64,000 nt of DNA from RYN-133 sp963754285. Its GTDB lineage: Bacteria; Actinomycetota; Actinomycetes; Mycobacteriales; Jatrophihabitantaceae. The notes under the pieces were generated by a model. The model ran no database searches. It was given only the letters and a program-made list of their open reading frames with translations, and was not told the origin of the DNA. The translations under genes and the position numbers were made by a program. Shown one piece after another: positions 43,586-51,923 of this stretch (positions are counted from its first letter, which is position 1; each line of letters begins with the position of its first letter). The stretch covers positions 372,001-436,000 of the forward strand of contig CAVWFN010000007.1 of assembly GCA_963754285.1 (NCBI GenBank), read 5' to 3'.

Positions 43586-44047
43586 ATGGTTGCGACGACC
43601 GACGATCCACTCGCGCTCGAACGCCAGGTGTGCTTCGCGCTCGCCGTCGCCACCCGGGAGGTCATCGCGCTCTATCGGCCGGTGCTCGAGCCGATGGGCC
43701 TGACGCATCCGCAGTACTTGGTGATGCTGGCCCTGTGGGAACGCGAGCCGCGTTCCCTGCGCGATCTCGCCGAGACGGTTGCCCTCGATCCGGGCACGCT
43801 GTCGCCGCTCGTGAAGCGGCTTGAAGCCGCCGGCTATCTCGTGCGCGAGCGAGACGGCGCGGACGAGCGCATGCTCGCGGTCCGGCTGACTACGGCCGGT
43901 CGCCGGCTACGCCGTCAAGCACTGAAGGTGCCGGAGCGGATCGCAGCGCAGCTCGGCATGTCGCAGCGCGATCTCGAGCATCTCAATGTGGTGCTGCGCA
44001 AAGCGATCCGTGCCGCTCGTGGGCAGGACGACGTGGCACGCGTCTGA
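43586..44047 (+). CDS. MarR-family regulator, OhrR-like
   Basis: 153 residues from ATG 43586, probably leaderless (TAGGCT seven bases upstream). ERQVCFALAVATREVIALYR (~12-31) has the single conserved Cys near residue 16 where OhrR senses organic peroxide; GLTHPQYLVMLALWE follows as in OhrR. The winged helix DLAETVALDPGTLSPLVKRL (~70-89) and DGADERMLAVRLT form the DNA-binding part. No ohr peroxidase gene is adjacent; the divergent partner is the DUF5313 gene. Confidence 0.88.
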   Translation: MVATTDDPLALERQVCFALAVATREVIALYRPVLEPMGLTHPQYLVMLALWEREPRSLRDLAETVALDPGTLSPLVKRLEAAGYLVRERDGADERMLAVRLTTAGRRLRRQALKVPERIAAQLGMSQRDLEHLNVVLRKAIRAARGQDDVARV

Positions 44048-44077
44048 TCGACGAATCCGCGACGACCGCGAGCGCGC

Positions 44078-44914
44078 TCACGAGCCGGCCGCAGTCGCGG
44101 CAAGGCGCGCGAAAGCACCCACGTCGAGGGTCTCGCCCCGTGCGGACGGGTCGACCCCCGCGGCTCGTAGGGCCTGCTCGGCGGCCGCGGGCGACCCGGC
44201 CCAGCCTGCGAGCGCGGCGCGAAGGGTTTTGCGCCGCTGGGCGAACGCGGCGTCGATGACGGCGAAGACCGCGGCGCGGCTGGCCGCGGTGACCGGGGGG
44301 TCGCGACGGACGAGCCGCACGAGCCCCGAGTCGACGTTCGGGACGGGCCAGAACACCGAGCGCGACACCGCACCGGCGCGCGTCGCCGCGGCGTACCAGG
44401 CGGTCTTCACGCTCGGGACGCCGTACACCTTGCTCCCGGGCGGCGCGGCCAGGCGATCGGCGACCTCGGCCTGCACGAGCACCAGTCCACGCTGCAGCGT
44501 CGGGACGTTCTCGAGCAGGTGCAGCACGACCGGAACTGCCACGTTGTACGGCAGATTGGCCACGAGGGCGGTGGGCGCATCCGGCACCGCGACGCGCATC
44601 GCGTCGCCGGTGATCACGGAAAGCTCGGCGTCCGGAAGTAGGTCGGCGACAGTCAACGGCAATTGCGTTGCGAGCACGGCGTCGATCTCGATCGCCGTCA
44701 CCGGATGTCCGGCCTCCAGCAGACCGAGCGTCAGCGAGCCGAGGCCCGGCCCGACCTCGAGCACACGTTCGCCGGCGCGCAACTCGGCCGTGCGCACGAT
44801 GCGCCGGATGGTGTTGGCGTCGTGCAGGAAGTTCTGGCCGAGGCTCTTGGTCGGCCGGACATCGAGCTGCGCGGCGAGGGAGCGGATCTCGGCCGGGCCG
44901 AGCAGCGCGCTCAG
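44078..44914 (-). CDS. rsmA: 16S rRNA dimethyladenosine transferase (KsgA)
   Basis: 278 residues if it starts at CTG 44914, which overlaps the aldehyde dehydrogenase stop (CTGA). No ATG, GTG or TTG occurs in frame between the GTG at 45034 and the conserved core; the GTG start would add 40 residues coded over the dehydrogenase 3' end. SAM site VLEVGPGLGSLTLGLLEAG, PTKSLGQNFLHDANTI before it, and catalytic VANLPYNVAVPVVL (~148). It dimethylates two adenines near the 3' end of 16S rRNA. The start is uncertain. Confidence 0.93.
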   Translation of the reverse strand: MSALLGPAEIRSLAAQLDVRPTKSLGQNFLHDANTIRRIVRTAELRAGERVLEVGPGLGSLTLGLLEAGHPVTAIEIDAVLATQLPLTVADLLPDAELSVITGDAMRVAVPDAPTALVANLPYNVAVPVVLHLLENVPTLQRGLVLVQAEVADRLAAPPGSKVYGVPSVKTAWYAAATRAGAVSRSVFWPVPNVDSGLVRLVRRDPPVTAASRAAVFAVIDAAFAQRRKTLRAALAGWAGSPAAAEQALRAAGVDPSARGETLDVGAFARLAATAAGS

Positions 44915-46308
44915 AACACCGTCCGCATCAGCCGTTCCTTGAGCTTGTTGTACGGCGGGTACAGCAGGTTCGGGTCCGGCCGGGTCGGCTTGCGCAGCAC
45001 CGCCTTGCGATGGCTGAACGTCTCGAACCCCCACCTGCCGTGATAGGCGCCCATGCCGCTGTTGCCGACGCCGCCGAAGGGCAGCCCCGGTGCGAGGACG
45101 TGGAACATCAGGTGATTGATCACCGTGCCGCCGTTGCTGATCTCGGTGAGCACGCGACGCTCACGGTCGCGACTGTTGCTGAACAGGTACACCGCGAGCG
45201 GCTTCTCGCCGGCGTTCACGCGCGCGACGGCGTCGTCGAACGAGTCGACGGACACGATCGGCAGCACGGGGCCGAAGATCTCTTCGGTCATCAGCTCCGA
45301 GGTGTCGTCGGGGTCGACGATGACCGTGAGCTCGGCCGTGTGCGCCGCAGGATCGACCTTGCCGCCGCGCACCACGCGTCCGCCCGCGCCGGTGATCAGC
45401 TCGCCGATGCGACTCGCGCGGCGCTCGTGCACGAGTGGCAGCGGGCCGTCCGACTTGAAGGTGTCGATCGCCTTGCCGAGTTCCTCGACGAACTGATCGC
45501 GCACGGTGCGGTCGACCAGCACGTAGTCGGGAGCGATGCACGTCTGGCCGGAGTTGAGCGCCTTGGCGTACGCGACGCGGCGTGCGGCGACGCGTATCGA
45601 GGCGTCGTCGGCGACGATCACGGGGCTCTTGCCGCCGAGTTCGAGCGTGACCGGAGTCAGATGCTGGGCGGCCGCGGTCATGATGTGCTTGGCGATCTCG
45701 GGGCCGCCGGTGAAGAAGCAGTGGTCGAGCTTCTGATCGATCAGCTCGAGCGTCTCAGCGGCTGCGCCCTCGACGACGGCGATGGTGTCCGGGTCGAGGT
45801 ACTCCGGCAGCAACCGCGCGAGCAGAGCCGACACCGTCGGGGTGTGTTCCGACGGCTTGATCACCGACACGTCGCCGGCCGCGATCGCACCGACCAGCGG
45901 TGACAGCAGCAGGAACACCGGGTAGTTCCAGGGACCGATGATCCCGGCGACTCCGAGCGGCTCCCACTGCACCCAGGCCTTGCCGGGCTGCACGGCCAAC
46001 GGGACGCGGGTGCGCTGCGGCCGGGTCCAGCTGCGCAGGTGCTTGCGGGCGTGCTTCGACTCGGCGACGACCGGCGCGACGTCGGCCAGCCAGGCGTCGA
46101 CCTCGTTGCGGCCGAGGTCGGCCACGATCGCGGCGACGAAGTCCTTCTCGCGCTCGACCATCAACTTCTCGAGCGCCTCGAGCTGACCGAGACGCCACTC
46201 GAGCGGACGGGTGCGACCGCTGCGGAACGTCTCGCGCAGTCGCGCGACGACCGCCGGAATCGGCTCGCGGGTGGACGCATCGGCCGGACGCTGGTCGGTG
46301 ACCGTCAT
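44911..46308 (-). CDS. Aldehyde dehydrogenase family protein
   Basis: 465 residues. VAGIIGPWNYPVFLLLSPLV (~118-137, substrate/NAD tunnel), VIKPSEHTP, the NAD loop FTGGPEIAKHIM (~205), catalytic base Glu in TLELGGKSP (~228) and nucleophile Cys in SGQTCIAPDYV (~262). Length and C-terminal KERLMRTVF match the class-3 (ALDH3/YwdH) group acting on medium or long aldehydes. Inserted between the rpf genes and rsmA. Its TGA overlaps the presumed rsmA start. Confidence 0.93.
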   Translation of the reverse strand: MTVTDQRPADASTREPIPAVVARLRETFRSGRTRPLEWRLGQLEALEKLMVEREKDFVAAIVADLGRNEVDAWLADVAPVVAESKHARKHLRSWTRPQRTRVPLAVQPGKAWVQWEPLGVAGIIGPWNYPVFLLLSPLVGAIAAGDVSVIKPSEHTPTVSALLARLLPEYLDPDTIAVVEGAAAETLELIDQKLDHCFFTGGPEIAKHIMTAAAQHLTPVTLELGGKSPVIVADDASIRVAARRVAYAKALNSGQTCIAPDYVLVDRTVRDQFVEELGKAIDTFKSDGPLPLVHERRASRIGELITGAGGRVVRGGKVDPAAHTAELTVIVDPDDTSELMTEEIFGPVLPIVSVDSFDDAVARVNAGEKPLAVYLFSNSRDRERRVLTEISNGGTVINHLMFHVLAPGLPFGGVGNSGMGAYHGRWGFETFSHRKAVLRKPTRPDPNLLYPPYNKLKERLMRTVF

Positions 46309-46364
46309 GTGCCGACCCTACTTGAACCAGGGTCAGTAGCGAGAACTGCGGGAGTCAGCGGCCG

Positions 46365-47525
46365 TCAGTAGTAGTCGTGCGCCTGCCAGAAACCCCATGC
46401 GCCACACGGCGTGCCGTACCGCTCACGGATGTAACCGAGTCCCCACTTGATCTGGGTGGCGGCATCGGTCTGCCAGTCGGGACCGGCAGAGGCCATCTTC
46501 GACCCGGGCAGCGCCTGCGGGATGCCGTAGGCGCCGCTGGGGTTGTAGGCGTTCGTGCGCCAGCCGCTCTCGTTGTTCCACATCTGCACCAGGCAGCTGA
46601 ACTCGTCGGAGCCCCAGCCGTAGTCGCGCGCCATCATCGCCCGGGCGATCGACTGCGCGGAGTTGGGCGAACCGGTGTACTGGGGCACGGCGCGCTGCTT
46701 GGTGCCGACGTGTTCGACCTGGGTGCGCGGCGCACGCAACGTCGAGCGCTGCACCGGAGTCGTACCCACGCGCTTGCCGTCGACGAAGATGATCGCGTAC
46801 GCGACCCGCTCCAGCCCGGTGCGGCCGGCGGTGACGATCTTGGTACGGCCGGACATCATCGACGAGTCGTTGACACTGCGGGTCTGGAACGGGACCGAAC
46901 GGGTGTCGATCACCGCGCGGTGCCGCACCCGAGTGAGGCGGATGATCTGGCCGAACTCCAGCGGAGCGGTGCGCTTGACCGACAGGCGATCGTAGGGACC
47001 CAGCTGCAGCGACAGATCCGAGAGCAGCTGCGCGGCGTCGACAGCGGTCGTGGTGACCTTGGTGCGCTTGCCGTCGTGGATGACGGTGACCGGCTTGGGC
47101 GTGCGCAGCGCGATGTCGGTGACACCGAGCGGCAACCGCTTCGAGCGCGACACCGAGGTGAACGTTGCTTCGGAGTACCCGAGCGCGCCCAGCGCGGACG
47201 CAACCGTCGGAGCGGTCGTCCACACCGTGCGCTGCTCGCCGTTGACCACGAGGTGGAGCTGGCGACCGCGCCGATAGACGACGGTCTCGTTGTTGGTCAG
47301 GGGCGAGGCTGCAGTCGGAGCGAGCAGATCGTGCGTACCCGGGTGGTACCCGGCCGCGGCCAACGCGCCGCCGACCGTGGCGGCCGTGGTCTGGACGGTG
47401 TGGGGCGCGCCGTCGACGAGCAGGTGGACCGTCTTGTCACCGCCGGCCGCGGTGAAGGCGACTGTTCCGCCCACCAGGCCGGCGACCACGGCGCTACCCA
47501 GGCCGTACTTGATGCTGCGCAGCAA
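46365..47525 (-). CDS. RpfB-like secreted protein with lytic-transglycosylase-type C-terminus
   Basis: 386 residues from TTG 47525 (GAGGAG nine bases upstream). Signal segment YGLGSAVVAGLVGGTVAFTA. Three DUF348 modules (~30-190: HLLVDGAPHTVQTTAATVGG and relatives), a G5-like domain (~200-275) and a C-terminal domain (~290-386: WNNESGWRTNAYNPSGAYGI, GYIRERYGTPCGAWGFW) resembling SLT/Apf-type muralytic folds, not the Rpf domain. The Glu in NNESGW is the likely catalytic acid. Paralogue of rpfB just upstream, sharing the first ~280 residues. A likely -10 TATGGT is at 47601-47606 (minus). Confidence 0.88.
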   Translation of the reverse strand: MLRSIKYGLGSAVVAGLVGGTVAFTAAGGDKTVHLLVDGAPHTVQTTAATVGGALAAAGYHPGTHDLLAPTAASPLTNNETVVYRRGRQLHLVVNGEQRTVWTTAPTVASALGALGYSEATFTSVSRSKRLPLGVTDIALRTPKPVTVIHDGKRTKVTTTAVDAAQLLSDLSLQLGPYDRLSVKRTAPLEFGQIIRLTRVRHRAVIDTRSVPFQTRSVNDSSMMSGRTKIVTAGRTGLERVAYAIIFVDGKRVGTTPVQRSTLRAPRTQVEHVGTKQRAVPQYTGSPNSAQSIARAMMARDYGWGSDEFSCLVQMWNNESGWRTNAYNPSGAYGIPQALPGSKMASAGPDWQTDAATQIKWGLGYIRERYGTPCGAWGFWQAHDYY

Positions 47526-47672
47526 AACTCTGTACTCCTCGTTGTACGTCTCTCGGTGCCTCGCGGGTACTTCGCCGATGCGCGATCACGCAGTCACAGG
47601 ACCATAACGGATCGGTCTCGAGCCGATGAACCCAGCACTCAAATCGGATGAAACAGCGCGGACGTTAGCGGC

Positions 47673-48794
47673 TCAGAGGTTGGCGCCGCAGACGGGCCAT
47701 GCGCCGGCACCCTGGCCTTGGTAGACACGATCGGCGACCGCGATCTGGTCCTCGCGCGAGGCGAGATCCGCCCGCGGCGCGTAGGCCTGGCCGCCGTAGG
47801 CGTCCCAGGTGCTGATCGTGAACTGCAACCCGCCGTAGAAGCCGTTGCCGGTGTTGATCGACCAGTCGCCGCCGGACTCGCACGCTGCGACAGCGTCCCA
47901 GTTCAGACCACTGGACGATGTCGCCGGCGGCGGCGGCGCGGTGTGCACGACCGGACGTGACTTGGTGCCCACGCGCTCGATCTCGCTACGCGGCTCGCGC
48001 AGCAGGGCGGAGCTGAGCAGCGTGCGTCCGCTCCACTTGCCGTCGACGTAGACGACTGAGTACACGAGGCGCTTGGCGCCCTCGACCCCGCCGGTGACCA
48101 CGGAGCTGCTGCCCTCGTACATCGACGAGTCGCTTCGGTGGATGACCGAGTACGGGATCGACGCGGTCTTCGTGACGCGCTTGATGGTCACGCGCTTGAT
48201 GACGATGCGCATGCCGTCGGCGACCGGCGCCTTCATACGCGGCGAGAGCCGGTCGTGCTTGCTCAGCGTGATGTTGAGGTCGCTGAGCACCTGGCCGACG
48301 GTCGCGTCAGTGGTGACGAGCTTGGTGCGCTTGTTGTCGTGCACCACCGTCACGTGCTTCGGGGTACGCAGCACGATCGCGGTCGGGCTCAGCGGGAGGC
48401 GCGTCGACCGCGACACCGACACGAAGTCGGCCGGCGCGATGCCGAGCACGGACAGCGCCTGAGACACGGTGGGCTCTGTGGTCCACACATTCGTCGTCTC
48501 GCCGTTGATCGTCAGGTGCAACTGCCGGCCGCGCTTGAACACGATCGTCTGTCCGTTGTGGATCGTCGTGTCAGCAGCAGGCGCGAGCAGATCGTGCGGA
48601 TGCACGGAGAAACCCTGATCGCTCAGCACGTCGGAGACGTCGGTGGCGGTGGTCTGCACCGTCATGGGCTTGCCGTCCACCAGGAGATGGACGGACTTGG
48701 AATCGGGTCCGGAGGCGGCAAACGCTGCGGTAGCAACGCTCGTCACGCCAGCGAGTACAGCACCGTAGAGGCCGTACTTGACGCTGCGACGCAC
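47673..48794 (-). CDS. rpfB: Resuscitation-promoting factor RpfB
   Basis: 373 residues from GTG 48794, with GGGGG eight bases upstream. Signal/anchor segment YGLYGAVLAGVTSVATAAFA, three DUF348 modules (~25-190), G5 domain (~200-285), a Pro/Ser linker, then the Rpf domain (~300-373): LNWDAVAACESGGDWSINTG with catalytic Glu, FYGGLQFTISTWDAYGG, AGAWPVCG. It cleaves peptidoglycan to wake dormant cells. It follows tatD and metG, as in mycobacteria. Confidence 0.95.
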   Translation of the reverse strand: MRRSVKYGLYGAVLAGVTSVATAAFAASGPDSKSVHLLVDGKPMTVQTTATDVSDVLSDQGFSVHPHDLLAPAADTTIHNGQTIVFKRGRQLHLTINGETTNVWTTEPTVSQALSVLGIAPADFVSVSRSTRLPLSPTAIVLRTPKHVTVVHDNKRTKLVTTDATVGQVLSDLNITLSKHDRLSPRMKAPVADGMRIVIKRVTIKRVTKTASIPYSVIHRSDSSMYEGSSSVVTGGVEGAKRLVYSVVYVDGKWSGRTLLSSALLREPRSEIERVGTKSRPVVHTAPPPPATSSSGLNWDAVAACESGGDWSINTGNGFYGGLQFTISTWDAYGGQAYAPRADLASREDQIAVADRVYQGQGAGAWPVCGANL

Positions 48795-49120
48795 TTGGAT
48801 ATCCCCCAGGGGTGTCGTTTCGTCTCGTGTGTGAGCCACGCGGATGGGCAACTCACTCGGTCACGGCACGGTAACGAGCAATTCAACATTGCACCAAACC
48901 GGCGTTGACACATTTTCCACATTTGTCCGTTTCGCGGTGATGGCCGTCTCAGGACGCCGGGCCGGCTCGGGCTCGCATCGACCGCCTACACCTCCGAAAA
49001 ACGCTGGGTTCTAGCGGCGTGCGCGGGGGATTCGGCCGGTGAGTGCGTGCAATTGCAAGCAATTATGTGAAGGCCGACACGCCAAGTGGCACAAAGCGCG
49101 GGAAAGGGAGCGATACGGAG
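48795..49120. other. 326-base tatD-rpfB intergenic region
   Basis: Leader and promoter region of rpfB (leftward). It contains AATTGC-AA-GCAATT (49051-49064), a perfect 14-base inverted repeat in an AT-rich patch, and an AT-rich stretch 48901-48930 (TTGACACATTTTCCACATTTG on plus). Only a fragment (CCGAATCC, minus strand) recalls the c-di-AMP riboswitch found before some rpf genes; the rest of that RNA is not seen. Confidence 0.5.
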
Positions 49121-49948
49121 CTACCCGTCCACTTCGATCCCGTAAACCCGGCGGCCGGTATCGGTCACGGCAGCGCAGAGTTCGTCGAGGTCGTGCCCGC
49201 CGGCGGCGGCGAGAGCTCGAACCGTCAGCGGGAGCAGCCGCGGCGCGTTGGGCCGCCCGCGCCACGGATGCGGGGTCAGGAACGGCGCGTCGGTCTCGAC
49301 CAGCACCGAATCGATCGGGGCGACGGCCGCCGCGGCGCGCAGCTGCGGGGCGTTGCGAAAGGTCAGGACGCCGGGAAAGGACAAGACGTAGCCCGCGGCC
49401 ACGCATTCACGGGCCATTTGTTCGTCGCCGGAGAAGGCGTGGAAGACCACGCGGTCCGGGGCGCCTTCCTCGCCCAGGATGCGCAGCACGTCATCGTGCG
49501 CGTCGCGGTCGTGGATCATCAGCGCCTTGCCGACCTGCTTGGCCAACGCGATGTGCCGGCGAAAATGCTCCTGCTGCAGAGCCGGCTCGGTGCGGTCCCA
49601 GTAGTAGTCGAGCCCGGTCTCGCCGACGGCTACGACGCGCGGGTCGCCGGCGAGTCGTTCGAGTTCGGCGTAGCCGGCGTCACCGAGCCCGGCAACCTCC
49701 GTCGGGTGCACGGCGACAGCCGCGTACACATCCGAGTGAGCGGTTGCGGCGCGCACGCACCACTGGGACGACGCGACGGTGTCGCCGACCGTGACCGCGG
49801 CAGCAACACCTACCGCTGCAGCTTCGGCCAGTACGGTCGCGACGAACGCGTCGTCCGGCTCGAGGCCGGCGCGCGTCGCCATCGCATCCAGATGCGTGTG
49901 CGCGTCGAAGACAACGCCACCGAGCGGATCGGCTGCCGGCTCACTCAC
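49121..49948 (-). CDS. tatD: TatD-family metal-dependent DNase
   Basis: 275 residues from GTG 49948, overlapping the metG stop by eight bases. FDAHTHLDAM (~14, metal His pair), AVAVHPTEV (~73), VAVGETGLDYYWDR (~100, Glu), PLMIHDRDAHDD-type segment as KALMIHDRDAHDD (~138), VVFHAFSGDEQMA, SVLVETDAPFLTPHPWRGRP (~206-225, Asp). Mg-dependent 3'-5' exonuclease family. Coupled to metG and upstream of rpfB, the conserved actinobacterial order. Confidence 0.94.
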   Translation of the reverse strand: MSEPAADPLGGVVFDAHTHLDAMATRAGLEPDDAFVATVLAEAAAVGVAAAVTVGDTVASSQWCVRAATAHSDVYAAVAVHPTEVAGLGDAGYAELERLAGDPRVVAVGETGLDYYWDRTEPALQQEHFRRHIALAKQVGKALMIHDRDAHDDVLRILGEEGAPDRVVFHAFSGDEQMARECVAAGYVLSFPGVLTFRNAPQLRAAAAVAPIDSVLVETDAPFLTPHPWRGRPNAPRLLPLTVRALAAAGGHDLDELCAAVTDTGRRVYGIEVDG

Positions 49949-51734
49949 CGGTGAGCCGGCCGAGCTCCTCGTCGACGATCGACGCGTCGAGCTTGCGGAA
50001 GATCGGCGTCGGCGCCGCGATAGGCCGACCGACCTCGATCGGTGTCGACTCCCATCGCGCGCCGGTGTCGTAGTCGCCGGTGAGCACGTGATAGTTCGGC
50101 GATCCTGGCGCAGTCGGCTCGTCGACCTCGACCAGTTCCGGCATCCGCGCCCAATCGTCCGTCCCGCCCAGGGCCGCATGCACTTTCGTCGACGACGACG
50201 GCAGGAACGGAGTGAGCAACGTCTTCGCGTCGTCCACGACCTGCAGCGCGACGTGCAGGACGGACTCCATGCGCGCGGGATCGCTGTTCTTCAGCTTCCA
50301 CGGCTCCATGTCGGACAGGTACTTGTTCGCTGCGCCGACAACGCCCATCGCCTCGCCGATCGCCGCCTTCTGCCGCGAACGAGAAAGGAGATCACCGACG
50401 GACGCAAACGCAGCCTTCGACGTCTCGAGCAACGCGCGGTCTGCATCGATCAGGTTTCCTGGCGATGGGATAGACCCAATGTTCTTCGATGTCATCGAGA
50501 TCGTCCGGTTCACGAGGTTTCCCCACGTCCCGACGAGTTCTTCGTTGTTGCGGCGCAGGAACTCCGACCAGGTGAAGTCGGTGTCCTGGTTCTCCGGACC
50601 GGCGACGGCGAGGAAGTAGCGCAGCGCGTCCGCGTCGTAGCGCGACAGCAGGTCACCGACGTAGATGATCACGCCGCGCGAGGACGAGAACTTCTTGCCC
50701 TCCATGGTGAGGAACTCACTCGACACCACTTCGTACGGGCGGTCGAGCGCACCCAGCTCTCCCGGTGTGCCTCCCTTGGCGCCGATACCCGAGTAGCCGA
50801 ACAGCATCGCCGGCCAGATCTCGGAGTGGAAGACGATGTTGTCCTTGCCCATGAAGTAATAGCTGCGGGCCTCGGGGTTCTGCCACCACGCGCGCCATGC
50901 GTCCGGGTTGCCCGTCCGCGCGGCCCACTCGATCGAGGCCGACAGGTATCCGACGACGGCGTCGAACCAGACGTAGATCCGCTTGTCCGGACGGTCGCGC
51001 CACCCGTCCAGCGGCACAGGGATCCCCCAGTCGAGATCGCGCGTGTAGGAGCGCGGCTTGAGATCGTCGAGCAGGTTGAGGCTGAACCGCTGCACGTTCT
51101 GACGCCAGTGGCTCTGCTTCTTGAGCCACTCGGCGAGGACGTCACCGAACGCGGGCAGGTCGAGCATCATCTGCTCGGTCTCGACGAACTGCGGGGTCTC
51201 GCCGTTGATGCGCGAGCGTGGCTCGATCAGGTCGATCGGGTCGAGCTGGTTGCCGCAGTTGTCGCACTGGTCGCCGCGCGCGCTGGGATAGCCGCAGATC
51301 GGGCAGGTGCCCTCGATGTAGCGGTCCGGCAGCGTGCGCCCCGTCGAGGGGCTGATCGCACCGAGTTGTTTCTCTTCGAAGACGTACCCGTTCTTGAGCA
51401 GGCCGAGGAAGATCTCCTGCGCGATCGCGTAGTGGTTCTTGGTCGTCGTCCGGGTGAACAGGTCGTAGGACAACCCGAGCGCCTGCAGATCCTTGGCGAT
51501 GACCAAGGCGTTGCGATCGGCCAGCTCGCGCGCCGACACCCCTTCCTGGTCGGCCTGCACCTGGATCGGCGTGCCGTGTTCGTCCGTCCCGCTGACCATG
51601 AGCACGTCGTTGCCGGCCATCCGCTGGTAGCGGCTGAAGATGTCGGACGGAACTCCGAACCCGGCTACGTGGCCGATGTGTCGCGGTCCGTTGGCATAAG
51701 GCCACGCGACGGCCGTGAGGATGTGCTCATTCAT
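49941..51734 (-). CDS. metG: Methionyl-tRNA synthetase
   Basis: 597 residues from ATG 51734 (GAGGA six bases upstream). HIGH motif AWPYANGPRHIGHVAG (~9-24), zinc knuckle CPICGYPSARGDQCDNCG (~143-160), YVWFDAVVGYLSA (~260), and the KMSKS position reads KKFSSSRG (~345), a known variant of the archaeal-like type. The anticodon-binding helical domain follows. It charges tRNA-Met. The conserved intergenic element (copy B) abuts its start codon. Confidence 0.96.
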   Translation of the reverse strand: MNEHILTAVAWPYANGPRHIGHVAGFGVPSDIFSRYQRMAGNDVLMVSGTDEHGTPIQVQADQEGVSARELADRNALVIAKDLQALGLSYDLFTRTTTKNHYAIAQEIFLGLLKNGYVFEEKQLGAISPSTGRTLPDRYIEGTCPICGYPSARGDQCDNCGNQLDPIDLIEPRSRINGETPQFVETEQMMLDLPAFGDVLAEWLKKQSHWRQNVQRFSLNLLDDLKPRSYTRDLDWGIPVPLDGWRDRPDKRIYVWFDAVVGYLSASIEWAARTGNPDAWRAWWQNPEARSYYFMGKDNIVFHSEIWPAMLFGYSGIGAKGGTPGELGALDRPYEVVSSEFLTMEGKKFSSSRGVIIYVGDLLSRYDADALRYFLAVAGPENQDTDFTWSEFLRRNNEELVGTWGNLVNRTISMTSKNIGSIPSPGNLIDADRALLETSKAAFASVGDLLSRSRQKAAIGEAMGVVGAANKYLSDMEPWKLKNSDPARMESVLHVALQVVDDAKTLLTPFLPSSSTKVHAALGGTDDWARMPELVEVDEPTAPGSPNYHVLTGDYDTGARWESTPIEVGRPIAAPTPIFRKLDASIVDEELGRLTGE

Positions 51735-51788
51735 CCGGGGTCCTCGCGGAACCGCGGAGCGCTCTTTGCGGAGCGATTTCGTGGGGTG
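51735..51788 (-). repeat. Conserved intergenic element, copy B (before metG)
   Basis: On the minus strand it begins CACCCCACGAAATCGC and ends GAGGACCCCGG at the metG ATG. CGAAATCGC can pair with GCGGTTCCG with one mismatch and one G-U; an inner CGCTC/GAGCG stem is also possible. GAGGA serves as the ribosome site. Confidence 0.7.
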
Positions 51789-51923
51789 GATTCACGTCGT
51801 CAAGCGTAGTGAGCAGCCGCTGCGGGTATTACGTGGCTGAGAAGTGCGGGGGGACCCTCACGTCACTCCCGACCGACCCGCTCGTTGGGCCTTGGAAGAC
51901 AAGATCGTCTGGAGGACGTTCGT

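Noticed and set aside
48995..49020. Rho-independent terminator after tatD (CGCT..AGCG then TTTTT, minus strand)
   Set aside because: The stem has only four pairs with a seven-base loop, too weak to call.
48795..49120. c-di-AMP (ydaO-type) riboswitch before rpfB
   Set aside because: Only CCGAATCC and a late GTAGGCGG are reminiscent; the GA-rich conserved core and pairing order are not found.
51735..51923. T-box leader before metG
   Set aside because: No specifier loop, T-box sequence or terminator stem; the region is short and filled by the conserved element.
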